Assembly: GCA_031254315.1 (NCBI GenBank)
Contig: JAIRUQ010000015.1
Span: 27,868 to 91,867 of the forward strand
Reading direction: 5' to 3'
From: Treponema sp.
GTDB taxonomy: Bacteria > Spirochaetota > Spirochaetia > Treponematales > Breznakiellaceae
DNA: 64,000 nt
The notes below the pieces were generated by a model that saw only the letters and a program-made list of their open reading frames with translations, ran no database searches and was not told the DNA's origin. The position numbers were made by a program, and so were the translations under genes. The stretch's first letter is position 1. Each line of letters begins with the position of its first letter. Below, piece after piece: positions 18,098-27,490 of this stretch.

Positions 18098-20869
18098 ATG
18101 AAAAAGTCATTTCTTTTCGCGTCATTATGCGTTTTTAGCGTTCTTTCATTGGTCGTAATAAGTTGCGCGACCAAATCGGCTCCTACAGATATTTGGGAAC
18201 TTCTTCGCAGGGGAGATTTAGATACAAGCAAATATTTTCTTGGCGAATTCGACGTTAATGCCGTCGATCCGAACGGAAGAACACCGCTCCATTATGCGGC
18301 GGAGAGGAGAGACCCTCAACTTGCGTTTTTCTTCCTGTCTCATGGGGCAAATCCTAATGCCGTTGATTTTCAAGGACAAACTCCTCTTGGCATAAGCGTA
18401 GAAAATAATGACTTCGCGGTTACTCAGGTTCTTTCCACAGGCGGAGCTGATATCCACCATCCCATAATAAACAATACAACTGCAGTGTATCTCGCTCTTG
18501 AGAACGGAAATACAATTTTTAAGGCGCTTCTTAATCCCGATTCTGTGGCGTTATCCGATAAAACGGGAAAAACTGTGCTCCACATGGCGACAATCGCCGG
18601 TAATTTAGGCGCGGTAAACGATATTCTTACAATACTGCCCTCATCAAAAGTCTCCATAAACGCATCTGACAATGATTCAAAGAACGCGCTTGATTACGCT
18701 TTAAGCCGTCCTAATTCAAGAAATCACATGGCAATCGCAGAACAGTTAATTTTATCCGGCGCATTTTCTGAAAATCCGATATTTCAATATTTAGGACCTG
18801 CGGCGCGTAGCGCTAATTACAATATTCGTAGAAATGAAGGGCTAACCCCTATTCACAACGCGGTAATATCAAATTATACCGGTCTTATATCGTTTCTTTT
18901 AGAAAAAAATATCGATCTTAACATTAAAAGCGCGTCAGGAGCCACACCTCTGCATGAAGCCGCAAGAATGGGAAATATTGACGTGATTAGTATGTTTCTT
19001 AATAACGGCGCGGATGTAAACGCGAGGGACGCAAGAGGCAATACTCCCCTTCATATGGGAATTCCCGTCGAAGTTCACAGAGAAGTCGCCACAATGCTTT
19101 TACAAAAAGGAGCCGATCCTAATATTCGCGATGAGCATGGCGATACTCCCCTTCATATTGCAATTATTCTTAACCGTCCTGTCGATGTAATACAGACATT
19201 ACTCGCTGGCGGAAGCGATCCTTATATCAGAAATATCGAGGGAAAAACACCTCTTTATATAGCGGTTCAGGAAAACAGAATTCAAATTGTTCCGCTTTTA
19301 TTAACATACAGCTCTGAAATATTTGCGGCTGACAACACCGGAACTACTCCTTTTGACATAGCGGCAAGAAGTAACACAAATACTTTTAACCTTCTTATCA
19401 CTCCCGAAACTGTAAATCAAAGGGACAGCGCGGGAAATACAATGCTTCACGCCGCTGTAAAAAACAGCGCAAATCCCCAGCAAATAGCGCGTATTCTCGA
19501 TCAAAGAGCGATTGTTGACGCTAGAAACATGGAAGGAGACACCGCTCTCCATATCGCTGTACGGATGAACCAGAGGGAGAGCGGAGAATTTCTTATCTCG
19601 CGCGGCGCTAACATTTTTTCTGTTAATTCAGCGGGTCTTAGCCCACTTTATTTGGCGCTCTCCTCTGCCCCAATGCGTGAATGGATAATAAATTCAAATA
19701 CCATTCTAGCAAAAGACGGCTTAGGAAATAACATACTTCACTATGCAGTCGGATGGAGTCTTAATAATTCAATTCCCGTTATTATAAGACACGGAATATC
19801 CATAGACGAACAAAACGCGATGGGACAACCACCGCTTTTTATGGCAATACAGACAGACAGTCCTTCTACAATTAGAACGCTAGTTGAAAATAACGCTAAC
19901 ATTGAACTTAGAGACAATCAGGGAAATTCCGCTCTTCATGCCGCAGTACGCTGGAACTCTGTAAAGTCTTTTCCGGTTCTTGTCTCTTACGGAATTGATA
20001 TTAACGCTCGTTCTGTAAGCGGCAATACTCCCCTTCATGACGCTGTTGTTCTGAATATGTCAGATATTGAAACAATGCTTATAAGATCGGGCGCAAATCT
20101 TGAAGCGAGAAATATAGAGGGAGATACTCCTTTCATGGAAGCCGTAAAAGCAGGTTCGACATCCTCAATTGAAAAACTCGCACAGAACGGAGCGGCTTCT
20201 TCTACAAGGAATACAAGGGGCGACACTCCTCTTCATATCGCAGTTAGTCTGGAACGTTATGAGATTATCAGCGTACTGCTTAGAATGGGCGCTTCAATTC
20301 ATGCACGTAACACAAGGAACAGAACTCCGTTCCAAATAGCCCTTAGCATATCGCCAAGAATGGTTTCCGCGCTTTTAACACGAGACAGAATAAACACTTC
20401 CGATGACATGGGCAATTCGGCTCTTCATGTCGCTCTGCAGGAAAGGGCAAGCGAAGAAATGATAAGAACGATTATAGGGCAAGGTGTAAGACTTGACGCT
20501 GTGGACAGCAACGGAAAAACTTCTCTGCGTTTTGCCGTAGATTTGGATTTATTGGTATTGGCAAAGTTAATAGCTGACGCCGGAGCCGATCCTTTTGTTT
20601 CCGCAGTAGATAACAAAAACCCGGCGGAAGTCGCCTTCTCAAAAGGTCCCGATTCTGTAAGAGCTCTTTTTTCAGGAAGAGCGATAAACGCAAGGGACAG
20701 CTCAGGAAATACAATCCTTCACCTTGCGGCAAGAGTCGGCAATCCTCAGACAATTGTACTCCTCCTTGAACTTGGCGCGAACAGAAGCATTAGAAACGTT
20801 TCATCAGAAACTCCTGTAACTATCGCCGAAAGATGGAACCGTAGAGAAAACGCCGAATTATTAAGGTAG
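18098..20869 (+). CDS. Large ankyrin-repeat lipoprotein
   Basis: Signal peptide with lipobox-like VVISC; many ankyrin units (NARDARGNTPLHMGIPVE, GDTPLHIAVSLERYEIISVLLRMGASIHARN) along 923 aa. Confidence 0.93.
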   Translation: MKKSFLFASLCVFSVLSLVVISCATKSAPTDIWELLRRGDLDTSKYFLGEFDVNAVDPNGRTPLHYAAERRDPQLAFFFLSHGANPNAVDFQGQTPLGISVENNDFAVTQVLSTGGADIHHPIINNTTAVYLALENGNTIFKALLNPDSVALSDKTGKTVLHMATIAGNLGAVNDILTILPSSKVSINASDNDSKNALDYALSRPNSRNHMAIAEQLILSGAFSENPIFQYLGPAARSANYNIRRNEGLTPIHNAVISNYTGLISFLLEKNIDLNIKSASGATPLHEAARMGNIDVISMFLNNGADVNARDARGNTPLHMGIPVEVHREVATMLLQKGADPNIRDEHGDTPLHIAIILNRPVDVIQTLLAGGSDPYIRNIEGKTPLYIAVQENRIQIVPLLLTYSSEIFAADNTGTTPFDIAARSNTNTFNLLITPETVNQRDSAGNTMLHAAVKNSANPQQIARILDQRAIVDARNMEGDTALHIAVRMNQRESGEFLISRGANIFSVNSAGLSPLYLALSSAPMREWIINSNTILAKDGLGNNILHYAVGWSLNNSIPVIIRHGISIDEQNAMGQPPLFMAIQTDSPSTIRTLVENNANIELRDNQGNSALHAAVRWNSVKSFPVLVSYGIDINARSVSGNTPLHDAVVLNMSDIETMLIRSGANLEARNIEGDTPFMEAVKAGSTSSIEKLAQNGAASSTRNTRGDTPLHIAVSLERYEIISVLLRMGASIHARNTRNRTPFQIALSISPRMVSALLTRDRINTSDDMGNSALHVALQERASEEMIRTIIGQGVRLDAVDSNGKTSLRFAVDLDLLVLAKLIADAGADPFVSAVDNKNPAEVAFSKGPDSVRALFSGRAINARDSSGNTILHLAARVGNPQTIVLLLELGANRSIRNVSSETPVTIAERWNRRENAELLR

Positions 20870-21065
20870 TACCTCGACGTTAAAACACATCTTCTCATCC
20901 TCGATAAAACAACTTCAATGTAAAAATTGTAGGCATAATACGTTAAATATGTCAAAATTACAAATTATGTCCAAATAACTGTTGCAATATTACGGAATTT
21001 TGTTGTAAAATAAGATAAAATAGCAAAAACACAGCTTGTTTTTCCTATCCGTAAGGAGGAGCTAA

Positions 21066-21848
21066 ATGACGGTGAGAGAGCAATTGCTTGAAATTTCTGA
21101 ACTAAATATAGCAAAAAGATTGATACAAATGAACGAAGATGAACTTCATGATTATGTTCAAAAATTGAACTCATTTGTAGAAGAATTTCCGGCGCATGAG
21201 ATAAACATAAAAAAAGCTCTCTTAGATAAAGATTACCTCTCTCTCTCAAAAAACCTTGTTTTCATAAAAGATATGCTTATTTCTATCTATGCCGACGCTC
21301 TAGCTGATGATTGCCTAAAACAAATAAACGGATTTACAGATATTAAACATGAAAAAATAGAAGCGTATATAACTTATTTTTTGTCGATGCTGACCATGTT
21401 GTCCATCGATATACAAATGGCAATACTTAAAGATGAAAATGTTCTTGAAAATAAGCAAACAGGCAAAACTACGGATGATCCACAGGTCGAGCAAAAAACC
21501 ATTTTGGCGGTTGACGACAACGCGTTTTTCTTAGATATATTAAAAAATATTTTAAAAGATTCAGAATATAAATTGACCTGTGTAGTTTCAAGCAGGGACG
21601 CTTTAAAATTTATTCAAAACCGCCGTCCCAGCTTATTTATTTTGGATATTGAAATGCCTCAATTAAACGGATATGAGCTTGCGAAAAAAATCAGGGAAGC
21701 CGGACATACATCTCCGATTATTTTTCTGACAGCTAACGCCACTAAAGATTATGTCATAAATGCAGTTAATGCCGGAGGCGTGGATTTTATTGTAAAACCG
21801 CCAAACAAAGAATATGTTCTCTCACGAATTGCCAAACATATTTTATAA
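21066..21848 (+). CDS. Response regulator with N-terminal helical domain and C-terminal CheY-like receiver
   Basis: ILAVDDNAFFLDILKNILKDSEY...LFILDIEMPQLNGYELAKKIRE...IIFLTANATKDY...GVDFIVKPPNKEYV. Confidence 0.88.
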   Translation: MTVREQLLEISELNIAKRLIQMNEDELHDYVQKLNSFVEEFPAHEINIKKALLDKDYLSLSKNLVFIKDMLISIYADALADDCLKQINGFTDIKHEKIEAYITYFLSMLTMLSIDIQMAILKDENVLENKQTGKTTDDPQVEQKTILAVDDNAFFLDILKNILKDSEYKLTCVVSSRDALKFIQNRRPSLFILDIEMPQLNGYELAKKIREAGHTSPIIFLTANATKDYVINAVNAGGVDFIVKPPNKEYVLSRIAKHIL

Positions 21849-21859
21849 GGGAGGCTTAC

Positions 21860-24637
21860 ATGATTAAATTTTTAACTCATTTACACATAAGCAAACGATT
21901 GCTTTTACAATTTTCTCTGGTTTTTGCCGCTTTTTTAATAATGGTAATTATTAGCAGTTCTTTCGCTTCGTATCAAGTTTCTAAAAGTATCGCTTCTTAC
22001 GGAAAAGAAGTTATGACAACGGCAAACGAAACATTCAAAGCAATACTGATGGGACATGCCGCATCCCTTCAGGATGTCGCTTTTTCCCTTGAAAGGTTAC
22101 GGCTCCAAAATTCCGCGAATGTCAGAGAACTCTATGACGAGTTACAAGACTGGTCAGATTTGATAGTTGGTAAGGAAGAACTATTTTCTTCCTTGATGGC
22201 TGTCTACGCTGTTGTGGACGGTTATTTCATAGCCGGCTCGCATTGGATACCTCCTGAAGGTTTTTCAATTGAAGAACGGTCATGGTACATCGGCGCTTAT
22301 GAAAAGGACGGTGAGATTTATTACAGTGATATATATCAAGATGCGGAAACGTTTGAGTATTGCATAACACTTTCAAGACTGCTATTTGAAGAAGACGGAC
22401 AGCCATTCGGGGTGTTAGCTGTAGATTTGTACATGTCCGGTATATCCGACTTTGTCAACGGCTTGCGTTTAATGGACACAGGCTATGGAGTGCTTTTCAG
22501 CTCCGACCTTGTTGTCGTCCTTCATCCGAATGAATCCCTAATAGGTATGCATTTAGCGTCAATTAACGACGGCTTAGGCGGTTATGCGAAAATCGCGGAA
22601 AATTTAGTAAACAGTAATGCAGTAACAGCTTTTGATTTTACGACACATGCCGGTGAAAAGAGCGTAACATTCTGTAGGCGGCTTTTTAACGGCAGTTACA
22701 TAGGAATCGTCGCTCCAAGTAAAACGTATTACAGTGAAGTAACAACAATGCAGATAGCTATGTCGCTGACGGGTTTTGTATTGATGATATCATTATGTAT
22801 AGTGCTGGCGTATATGCATATCGCCGTACGCCGCTCCGATGAGGCAAACAGAATCAAATCTTCTTTCCTTGCAAATATGTCCCACGAGATTCGCACACCC
22901 ATGAACGCCGTCATTGGAATGTCAGAACTTTTAAAACATGAGCGGCTTAACGGGCGGCAGATGGGTTATGTTAGCGACATTCATTCATCAGCCCATTCGC
23001 TTTTAGCCATTATCAACAACATATTGGATCTGTCAAAAATTGAATCCGGAAAATTAGCGCTTAGTCCTGTCGATTATGATTTTCACGCTTTTATAGATAA
23101 TATATCTTCCATGTTCAAGTTTGTAGCGCATAAGAAAGATTTGGAATTTAAGTTTGAAAGTTCAGATAAACTTCCTGATTATCTTTTTGGCGATGATATA
23201 AGACTCAGGCAGGTATTAACAAATATTTGCGGAAACGCCGTTAAATTTACAGAAAAGGGAAGCGTTACATTTAAAGTGCAGGCAATGCCCGGCAAGCTCT
23301 TGTTTGAAATTAAAGATACGGGCAAGGGAATACATAAAGAAGATCTGCCGACATTATTCGATGCCTTTGCGCAAGTTGACGCTTCAAAAAACCGGGGCAT
23401 TATCGGAACAGGCTTGGGGCTTTCTATAAGTAAATCTTTTATTGAAATGATGGGCGGCAATATAATAGTTGACAGTGAGTACGGACAGGGAACAAGCTTT
23501 ATGGTAATGATCCCGTTGGTTTTGGGTAACAAGAGTAAGGTTAAGAACGAAGAAAAACTTGAAGACGTTCAGAATATAGACGCGCCTGACGCGAATGTTT
23601 TAGTAGTTGACGATAATGAATTTAACATTAAAGTTGCGGTTGGTTTGCTTAATTTATATAAAATTAACGCTAAAACTGCATCAGGGGGCAAAGAAGCGAT
23701 TGATATGATACAGAAAAACGAATTTGATATTGTGTTTATGGATCATATGATGCCGGGAATGGACGGAGTTGAAGCGACAAACGAAATAAGAAAACTCGGC
23801 GGAAAATATAAACAACTTGCCGTCATCGCGCTGACTGCCAATGCGGTTAAAGGCGCAAAGGAAATGTTTTTAGAAAACGGATTTAACGACTTGGTTACAA
23901 AGCCGATTGAGATTCGGGAATTAAACAGAGCGCTTGAAAAATGGCTCCCGCCTGAAAAGATCAAACGCAAACCGGAAGAAGATACAACGGAAACAGAAAA
24001 AAATCTTGCTACCGCAGTTAATGAAGATGACGCGCAAACGCTTAATTTTTTATCTGCCCTTTCCCAAATAGCCGAAATAAATACAGAAATAGGGCTGAAC
24101 AATGTTTCAGGAGTGAAAAAGTTATACTATGAAAACGCGGCATTATTCTGTAAAAATTTATTAACGGAATGTGAAAAAATGTCTGCTTTTTTAAACAACG
24201 ACGACATCTCTAATTTTTCAATTTCCGTCCACGCGATGAAGTCCATGCTTGCGACAATCGGAGCTGTGAGTTTATCCGAATTGGCTTTGAAGCTGGAAAC
24301 CGCTTCTAAGAAAAAAGAATACGATTACTGTGTGCAATATTTCCCCGAATTAAAAGAAAAACTTCTATCCCTGCACGAGCGTTTATCGGTAATTCTCCCC
24401 GATAAAAAAGACAATTCCGCAAAGAAACCGGGAGACGCTTCTTATCTTCGCGCTCAAATTGAAATGGCGCTTTCTGCCGCCGCTGATTTTGACAGTGACT
24501 CAAGTCTGGAAGTTATAAAAGAGCTGTTATCCTACGATTTTGGCGATGAGATCAATACGGTTCTACAAAACACTCATGCGGAGCTTAAGAATTTTAATTT
24601 TGACGGAGCTATGAAAAGCATGGAAGCTGTTAAATAG
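21860..24637 (+). CDS. Hybrid sensor histidine kinase (sensor region, HisKA, HATPase, receiver, Hpt-like)
   Basis: FLANMSHEIRTPMNAVIGMSELLK; GTGLGLSISKSFIEMMGG; VLVVDDNEFNIKVAVGLL...VFMDHMMPGMDGVEAT; C-terminal SVHAMKSMLATIGA Hpt-like. Confidence 0.92.
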   Translation: MIKFLTHLHISKRLLLQFSLVFAAFLIMVIISSSFASYQVSKSIASYGKEVMTTANETFKAILMGHAASLQDVAFSLERLRLQNSANVRELYDELQDWSDLIVGKEELFSSLMAVYAVVDGYFIAGSHWIPPEGFSIEERSWYIGAYEKDGEIYYSDIYQDAETFEYCITLSRLLFEEDGQPFGVLAVDLYMSGISDFVNGLRLMDTGYGVLFSSDLVVVLHPNESLIGMHLASINDGLGGYAKIAENLVNSNAVTAFDFTTHAGEKSVTFCRRLFNGSYIGIVAPSKTYYSEVTTMQIAMSLTGFVLMISLCIVLAYMHIAVRRSDEANRIKSSFLANMSHEIRTPMNAVIGMSELLKHERLNGRQMGYVSDIHSSAHSLLAIINNILDLSKIESGKLALSPVDYDFHAFIDNISSMFKFVAHKKDLEFKFESSDKLPDYLFGDDIRLRQVLTNICGNAVKFTEKGSVTFKVQAMPGKLLFEIKDTGKGIHKEDLPTLFDAFAQVDASKNRGIIGTGLGLSISKSFIEMMGGNIIVDSEYGQGTSFMVMIPLVLGNKSKVKNEEKLEDVQNIDAPDANVLVVDDNEFNIKVAVGLLNLYKINAKTASGGKEAIDMIQKNEFDIVFMDHMMPGMDGVEATNEIRKLGGKYKQLAVIALTANAVKGAKEMFLENGFNDLVTKPIEIRELNRALEKWLPPEKIKRKPEEDTTETEKNLATAVNEDDAQTLNFLSALSQIAEINTEIGLNNVSGVKKLYYENAALFCKNLLTECEKMSAFLNNDDISNFSISVHAMKSMLATIGAVSLSELALKLETASKKKEYDYCVQYFPELKEKLLSLHERLSVILPDKKDNSAKKPGDASYLRAQIEMALSAAADFDSDSSLEVIKELLSYDFGDEINTVLQNTHAELKNFNFDGAMKSMEAVK

Positions 24638-24643
24638 GGGTGT

Positions 24644-24964
24644 TTATACTCGTAACAGTAATTCTTTCTTGCTAGAGTTTTTTGGATAGGCTGTTATTTC
24701 CAGCCCCATACCGAGGCTTTCCAAATAATCTATCAATGTCGAAATCCTTATGTCTTTACGATTTTCCAGTTTTGAAACAGCGGTTTGAGTAAAGTTTACT
24801 AGTTCATTCTGTCTCAATCCGTATTTTTCTCGAAGCATACCAAGCCTAATATTAAGGCTTTCCTGTTCAGCCATTTTTTGGGCTTTTGCTAGAACTGCAG
24901 GGTTCATTTTCGCATCAAGCTCTCTTATAGGGTGTGTTTTCTTTAAAACTTTTTTTCCCGCCAT
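24644..24964 (-). CDS. XRE-family HTH antitoxin (HigA-like)
   Basis: LREKYGLRQNELVNFTQTAVSKLENRKDIRISTLIDYLESLG; immediately downstream of a HigB-like ORF. Confidence 0.8.
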   Translation of the reverse strand: MAGKKVLKKTHPIRELDAKMNPAVLAKAQKMAEQESLNIRLGMLREKYGLRQNELVNFTQTAVSKLENRKDIRISTLIDYLESLGMGLEITAYPKNSSKKELLLRV

Positions 24965-24978
24965 CTTGTTTCTCCTTA

Positions 24979-25326
24979 TTATTTGGTATTATGGTACTGT
25001 CGGTAGATTTCTTCTGCTTGCTTTATCAAATTCCTATAGAACCGTTTCTCATTTTTTCCTTTCTTATCCCCGCCGATAAGCAGAAGCGCTTTGCGTTCCT
25101 CATCAAAAAGAAAAGCTACCCTGTATACATGATTTTCAGTTAGCGCCCGTAACTCTTTGAGATTACTTAGGTTACTTCCTTTTAAAGTATCAGCATGGGG
25201 ACGGGGTAAGTGCGGACCGTATTCTGTCAGAAGTTCAACCTTCATACGGATTGATACCTGTCCATTCTCAGCCTGTTCCAAAAACCAAGCGTCATATTCG
25301 TCTGTAGTTTCTACTTCCCATTTCAT
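24979..25326 (-). CDS. HigB/Gp49-like (RelE superfamily) toxin
   Basis: VELLTEYGPHLPRPHADTLKGSNLSNLKELRALTENHVYRVAFLFDEERKALLLIGGDKKGKNEKRFYRNLIKQAEEIY, typical DUF891-like pattern; toxin-first order. Confidence 0.82.
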   Translation of the reverse strand: MKWEVETTDEYDAWFLEQAENGQVSIRMKVELLTEYGPHLPRPHADTLKGSNLSNLKELRALTENHVYRVAFLFDEERKALLLIGGDKKGKNEKRFYRNLIKQAEEIYRQYHNTK

Positions 25327-25379
25327 CTTTTTTAAATATATGAAGTATAATTCATATTGTCAAGTACTCGAAATTCTTA

Positions 25380-25571
25380 TTTCTGTTTTTATTGACAGAC
25401 GCGGGACTCCACTCCAGCCCTCAACTCCTGTTTCGGGCTTCCGTGCCGGGGTTTTGTGCTAGCGGCGCACATCCTGTGCGCCTTCCCTCCCTGCCGGTCG
25501 GCGCACAAAACCCTTCGAGTCCCAAATTACTCGATTTTTTTTAATTATTCACAAGTTACTTGTTTTTTTAG
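25380..25571 (-). repeat. tRNA-Arg(CCG) 3'-end-duplicating structured element (element X)
   Basis: 30 bp tttctgtttttattgacagacgcgggactc at 25380-25409 exactly repeats 25572-25601 (tRNA-Arg 3' end plus flank). Internal stems GGGACTC/GAGTCCC (25403-25409/25517-25523), GTTTTGTGC/GCACAAAAC (25451-25459/25503-25511), GGCGCACA-TCC-TGTGCGCC (25464-25482). Confidence 0.85.
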
Positions 25572-25584
25572 TTTCTGTTTTTAT

Positions 25585-25658
<74 letters not shown>

Positions 25659-25668
25659 TGATTTGACC

Positions 25669-25689
25669 AAAAACCCAACCGGGGTTTTT
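25669..25689 (-). terminator. Hairpin/terminator-like downstream of the 25745-27196 gene
   Basis: Minus strand AAAAACCC-CGGTT-GGGTTTTT. Confidence 0.5.
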
Positions 25690-25744
25690 AGAGGTTCCCT
25701 CAATCTAACTGAAAAAAGAGCCGCTGTCAAGAATAGGGAAAACG

Positions 25745-27196
25745 CTACTTGTCGCTGTCAAATACTGTCTCTCCTATCTTTAAACGAGTCATATCAACAG
25801 AGGAACGGTATTTTTTCAACGCTTCCTTCTCCCTTGCCAGCTCCCTAAATGAATATACCGTTTTGCCGCTTCTTGTAACCTCAACCTGAGGTTGGGAAAT
25901 TACACCCATGTCTTTGATTACCCTATCTTCAGCTGTAACAAAATTTGAAGGACAGCAGAAAATATTAAGCGGCGAGAAACTTTCTGATTCAATTTTTTCA
26001 GGAGTTGACCATATTTTGTTAAAACTAAAACGTTTAAAGTTTTCCATTTTAATTTTTTCATTTTCTTTTTTTTCCGAAAAATAGCGGAATATTGGGATTA
26101 ACCAAAATAAAACAGAAAATGTTAATGGTATAAGTCCCAAAACTATTCCGATAAAATCATGCGGCGAAATAATAATCTTTTCAAGTAATTTATGTGTATT
26201 AGCGTAAAGAGCCGGAGCTATTTTGTACTGGAAATCATTTATTATTTGACCAACATTTAATGACTGATATAAAAAGTAAGAGCCAAATATGAGATTTACG
26301 GTATTAATCACTGCAAAACATCCGTTCATGGCTGTCGAATTAACAGAAAATGTTTTAATATTTTTTATGGGCGGAATAAGTTCGTCAAGTTTTTCTGTAC
26401 CGGATGTCAAAAGCAAGTTTTCAAAACGATAAACAATTGTTCCGTCTTCCGTTACTTCCGGGCTTCCGTCATATTTACAACAAAAGGAAATAATAGAACT
26501 TTCGGCTGACTTGGAATCTTGACCAGTGAACGCCATGTACTCAGGCAGACATATAACGCCCTTGTTTGCCTGTATATATGTAATGATTGCTTTGCTCTGC
26601 TTCTCATCCCAGTCTTTGTTAGGTTCCCCCTCTCCAAAGACAAAAGAGAAAATAGACTTGTGCATGGGACGTTTTGGCTTGTCTTTTTTCTTGACATTTC
26701 CGTACCCATCACGAGGGCGGGTCAGTTCGGAATAAAACCATATACGCCATATAAGTTCAAACAAACCAAAACTTAAGTTTGCTCCTCCCCTGCCCCCTTT
26801 ACTGCCTGATTTGGATGCGACAGAAATAAAAACACTCGCCAGAGCTAAGGCAATAAAGAGCAAAAAATAGCCTATCAGCATTATCATGATCCAGAATTTA
26901 AAAAGAAAAACACTTGTCTTTTTTATAACACTTTTTACTTTTCGCGCAAACCTTCCCAAAAGCGTACCAAAACTTTTATATCTGCTTGTAAAACCATGCG
27001 GAAAATAATAGAGAATTTCTCCTGACTGCGTTACACGCAAATGCCCTGAATATTCATCCGCTATTTTAGGCAAAAGTTCGTTTACTGTGGCAAGAGGGAG
27101 CGCCGTAGATGAACAGATATCCGCTACAGTCGCGCCTTTTTTGCGGCGTTTTAGGACGCTGACTATTTTTTGATACGATACGCTTTGTGCGTCCAT
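25745..27196 (-). CDS. Hypothetical membrane protein with repeated small domain ending in ..GxxxYxF
   Basis: 483 aa; two hydrophobic regions; repeated motifs VTQSGEILYYFPHGF, VTEDGTIVYRFENLL, VTRSGKTVYSFREL. Start ATG preceded by AGGAGAG. Confidence 0.75.
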   Translation of the reverse strand: MDAQSVSYQKIVSVLKRRKKGATVADICSSTALPLATVNELLPKIADEYSGHLRVTQSGEILYYFPHGFTSRYKSFGTLLGRFARKVKSVIKKTSVFLFKFWIMIMLIGYFLLFIALALASVFISVASKSGSKGGRGGANLSFGLFELIWRIWFYSELTRPRDGYGNVKKKDKPKRPMHKSIFSFVFGEGEPNKDWDEKQSKAIITYIQANKGVICLPEYMAFTGQDSKSAESSIISFCCKYDGSPEVTEDGTIVYRFENLLLTSGTEKLDELIPPIKNIKTFSVNSTAMNGCFAVINTVNLIFGSYFLYQSLNVGQIINDFQYKIAPALYANTHKLLEKIIISPHDFIGIVLGLIPLTFSVLFWLIPIFRYFSEKKENEKIKMENFKRFSFNKIWSTPEKIESESFSPLNIFCCPSNFVTAEDRVIKDMGVISQPQVEVTRSGKTVYSFRELAREKEALKKYRSSVDMTRLKIGETVFDSDK

Positions 27197-27211
27197 TACG
27201 CTCTCCTAAAA

Positions 27212-27338
27212 GTTAGTATCTGCCATTAAAACGGCAGATACTAACACGATAAGCGACATTAAAACGTCGCTTATCTCCGAGTATCTGCCATTAAAACGGC
27301 AGATATGTGCGATAGGCGGCATTAAAACGCCGCCTATC
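27212..27338. repeat. Four tandem hairpins with identical ATTAAAAC loop
   Basis: GTTAGTATCTGCC-ATTAAAAC-GGCAGATACTAAC; GATAAGCGAC-ATTAAAAC-GTCGCTTATC; TATCTGCC-ATTAAAAC-GGCAGATA; GATAGGCGGC-ATTAAAAC-GCCGCCTATC. Confidence 0.95.
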
Positions 27339-27435
27339 AATTATAACTTGAAAAAACAGGTTGTTGGAAGCGGAAAAAAGTTTTACGCCATATGTGTAGA
27401 GAGTCGGCGGCGTGTTTATGCACTATGAATACACA

Positions 27436-27467
27436 AAAAAAAGCGGAAGCATTTGCTTCCGCTTTTT
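27436..27467. terminator. Rho-independent (bidirectional) terminator
   Basis: AAAAAGCGGAAGC-ATTT-GCTTCCGCTTTTT just downstream of the 27491 stop (minus strand). Confidence 0.85.
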
Positions 27468-27490
27468 AAATCTACTTTTTATAACTTTAA

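Noticed and set aside
18098-20869. DNA tandem repeat expansion within the ankyrin gene
   Set aside because: Repeats are divergent at nucleotide level (only short shared phrases such as AATACTCCCCTTCATA); no recent expansion evident.
27212-27338. CRISPR-like array
   Set aside because: Periodicity of ~32 nt is present, but the invariant part is only an 8-nt loop and the variable parts are self-complementary stems; no cas genes. Treated as tandem hairpins.
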